NCBI GenBank assembly: GCA_949487015.1
Contig: CATAQZ010000180.1
Coordinates: forward strand, 1-6,460
Length of the DNA: 6,460 bases
Reading direction: 5' to 3'
Source of the DNA: Flavobacteriales bacterium UBA4585
Lineage (GTDB): Bacteria; Bacteroidota; Bacteroidia; Flavobacteriales; Schleiferiaceae
Translations under genes and position numbers: made by a program
The notes under the pieces: model-generated
The model's database searches: none
What the model saw: the letters and a program-made list of their open reading frames with translations, nothing else
Told to the model about the DNA's origin: nothing
Part shown: positions 6,314 to 6,460 of the stretch, one piece after another
How the letters are laid out: each line of letters starts with the position of its first letter
Numbering within the stretch: the first letter of the stretch is position 1

Positions 6314-6460
6314 GTCGATGATGTGTAAAGCACCTGCCTTATTTAAGGTGCCACATCTAAACGTGGTCTGGATGGCGTAAAAATAAACGCCCGGTGCAGC
6401 TCGATTACCGGCTTGGGTTCTCCCGTTCCATTCAAAAGAAGGAATGTCAGTAGTGTAAAT
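6311..6460 (-). CDS. C-terminal end of a second T9SS type B (CHU_C) cargo protein, cut by window edge
   Basis: Only the last 49 codons plus TAA are inside the window; the reading frame is open to the right edge. The residues include SFEWNGRTQAGNRAAPGVYF and YAIQTTFRCGTLNKAG, and the end is ALHIID. The pattern Trp-Asn-Gly...Pro-Gly-Val-Tyr-x-Tyr followed by a short final strand is the second half of a CHU_C (gliding motility-associated C-terminal, type B sorting) domain. The FSPNGDG half of the domain and the whole functional part lie outside, so the role of the protein is unknown beyond likely secretion through the T9SS. It lies directly upstream of, and overlaps by one base, the 870-residue cargo gene, so the two are probably co-expressed. 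This frame was found by translating the edge directly; it has no start codon in the window. Confidence 0.88.
   Translation of the reverse strand: MYTTDIPSFEWNGRTQAGNRAAPGVYFYAIQTTFRCGTLNKAGALHIID

Noticed and set aside
1..6460. CRISPR arrays, insertion sequences, tRNA or rRNA genes, defence-system cassette
   Set aside because: No spaced direct repeats, transposase motifs, terminal inverted repeats or RNA-gene landmarks were seen on either strand.

Overview
The window looks like chromosomal DNA of a Bacteroidota bacterium, probably a Flavobacteriia-type marine or aquatic lineage. The evidence is a large TonB-dependent receptor with an N-terminal carboxypeptidase-regulatory-like domain, two proteins ending in the 'gliding motility-associated C-terminal' (CHU_C, type B) sorting domain of the type IX secretion system (T9SS), signal peptides cut in Ala|Gln context, and starts without strong Shine-Dalgarno sequences. 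The genus cannot be read from the sequence.

Layout. Bases 12-2483 (+) encode an apparently complete 823-residue outer-membrane TonB-dependent receptor. It converges on a minus-strand gene at 2550-3560, which encodes a 336-residue putative cytoplasmic protein of unknown function. This protein has a Gly-His...Asn-Cys pattern that may mark a permuted NlpC/P60 (papain-like) fold. The 66-bp gap between the two genes holds a strong hairpin (2502-2534) that can terminate transcription from both sides. After a 138-bp spacer (3561-3698) comes a second, larger minus-strand gene (3699-6311). It encodes an 870-residue secreted protein with an IgGFc-binding-like N-terminal region, Ig-like modules and a CHU_C terminus. 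A further minus-strand gene enters from the right edge (6311-6460). Only its last 49 codons are present, and they are the end of another CHU_C domain. Its stop overlaps the next start by one base (TAATG), so these two T9SS cargo genes are probably one operon.

The most notable observation is inside the CHU_C domain of the 870-residue protein. A segment of about 34 bp (3759-3792) reads as the conserved GVY-x-Y strand only in a neighbouring frame, and the original frame resumes afterwards with a plausible domain end. This looks like a pair of compensating indels (real or sequencing error) that scrambled about a dozen residues of the secretion signal while keeping the reading frame. The neighbouring partial gene, with an intact GVYFYA strand, serves as an internal control.

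Functionally the window is cell-envelope and surface oriented: one nutrient or ligand receptor and two secreted or surface-anchored proteins, plus one unclassified possible cysteine-enzyme-like protein. I see no RNA genes, mobile elements, CRISPR arrays or a recognisable multi-gene defence or biosynthetic system.
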